From: Thermococcus sp.
GTDB lineage: Archaea; Methanobacteriota_B; Thermococci; Thermococcales; Thermococcaceae
DNA length: 6,030 nt
Reading direction: 5' to 3'
Assembly: GCA_021157445.1 (NCBI GenBank)
Contig: JAGGWM010000144.1
Span: 1-6,030, forward strand
A program made the translations under genes and the position numbers. Within the stretch, counting starts at the first letter, position 1, and every line of letters starts with the position of its first letter. A model generated the notes under the pieces. It was given only the letters and a program-made list of their open reading frames with translations, was not told the DNA's origin and ran no database searches. Shown here piece after piece: positions 5,942-6,030 of the stretch.

Positions 5942-5948
5942 TTAAATA
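5942..5948 (+). promoter_or_regulatory. Possible TATA box for the plus-strand gene starting at 5972
   Basis: TTAAATA is centred about 27 bases before the ATG at 5972. That spacing suits a leaderless transcript, and no Shine-Dalgarno precedes the ATG. The whole divergent gap is only 43 bp, so the two promoters must overlap. Confidence 0.35.
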
Positions 5949-5958
5949 AGACTTGAAG

Positions 5959-5965
5959 TTTATAT
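5959..5965 (-). promoter_or_regulatory. Possible TATA box for the membrane protein / radical SAM / M23-like operon
   Basis: ATATAAA on the minus strand lies about 34 bases before the ATG at 5928, giving a leader of only about 8-10 nt that would begin at or near the GGTG site (5934-5937). A second candidate, GTATATTT at 5985-5992, would give a leader near 35 nt but lies inside the divergent gene. Which one is used cannot be decided here. Confidence 0.35.
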
Positions 5966-5971
5966 TCCTTG

Positions 5972-6030
5972 ATGTTCGACAGTGAAATATACTCAAAGCG
6001 CTTTTGGGAAGTGGATTTTGTTAGAGGAAC
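5972..6030 (+). CDS. N-terminus of a probable DUF1624/HGSNAT-like membrane acyltransferase (3' end outside window)
   Basis: Only 19 codons are visible. They read from ATG through YSKRFWEVDFVRG. The R-F-W-E-x-D-F-x-R-G pattern is the typical start of DUF1624 (heparan-alpha-glucosaminide N-acetyltransferase-like) multi-helix membrane proteins, where it leads directly into the first transmembrane helix. Related short R-x-x-x-x-D-x-x-R-G openings also occur in other membrane acyltransferases. The gene diverges from the membrane-protein operon with a 43-bp gap. Too little sequence is present to confirm the fold; the reading frame and motif are the only support. Confidence 0.6.
   Translation, partial: MFDSEIYSKRFWEVDFVRG

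Noticed and set aside
1..6030. CRISPR array, insertion sequence, tRNA or rRNA
   Set aside because: No spaced direct repeats, transposase-like frames, terminal repeats or RNA-gene signatures were seen on either strand.

Overview
The window looks like a chromosomal segment from a hyperthermophilic archaeon of the order Thermococcales (Thermococcus, Pyrococcus or a close relative). The grounds are Lys/Glu-rich proteins, GGTG-type Shine-Dalgarno sites 5-7 nt before most starts, AT-rich TATA-like promoters, T-run terminators, very tight gene spacing and no RNA genes or mobile elements. This assignment comes from reading the sequence; no search was run.

Region 1 (1-3661) is a lipoyl-dependent 2-oxoacid/acetoin dehydrogenase-type locus. 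On the minus strand, in transcription order, lie E1-alpha, E1-beta, a free-standing 78-residue lipoyl domain protein and a lipoate-protein ligase that has only the large catalytic domain. The 3' part of an AcoX-like ATP-NAD kinase family gene faces the ligase from the plus strand, and their stop codons overlap. The E1 subunits would decarboxylate or cleave the substrate with thiamine diphosphate and load the product onto the lipoyl protein, which the ligase would charge with lipoate. The striking point is what is absent: there is no E2 acyltransferase core and no E3 in the window, and the lipoyl domain ends in its own stop codon with nothing E2-like after it.

Region 2 (3662-3778) is an intergenic control region with a TATA-like box, a perfect 7-bp inverted repeat near the expected E1-alpha transcription start, and paired T runs in the leader.

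Region 3 (3779-5928) is a compact three-gene minus-strand operon: a six-helix membrane protein, a SplB-like radical SAM protein (4-base overlap) and a LytM/M23-like metallopeptidase-fold protein (zero spacing). None of the three has a known role that I can name. The M23-like fold in an archaeal protein without a signal peptide is unusual.

Region 4 (5929-6030) is a divergent promoter followed by the first 19 codons of a plus-strand gene. Its N-terminus resembles the DUF1624/HGSNAT-like membrane acyltransferase family.

The most interesting candidate system is the stripped-down E1 + free lipoyl carrier + ligase operon. It may be a dehydrogenase complex with a split or missing E2, or an H-protein-like acyl carrier system.
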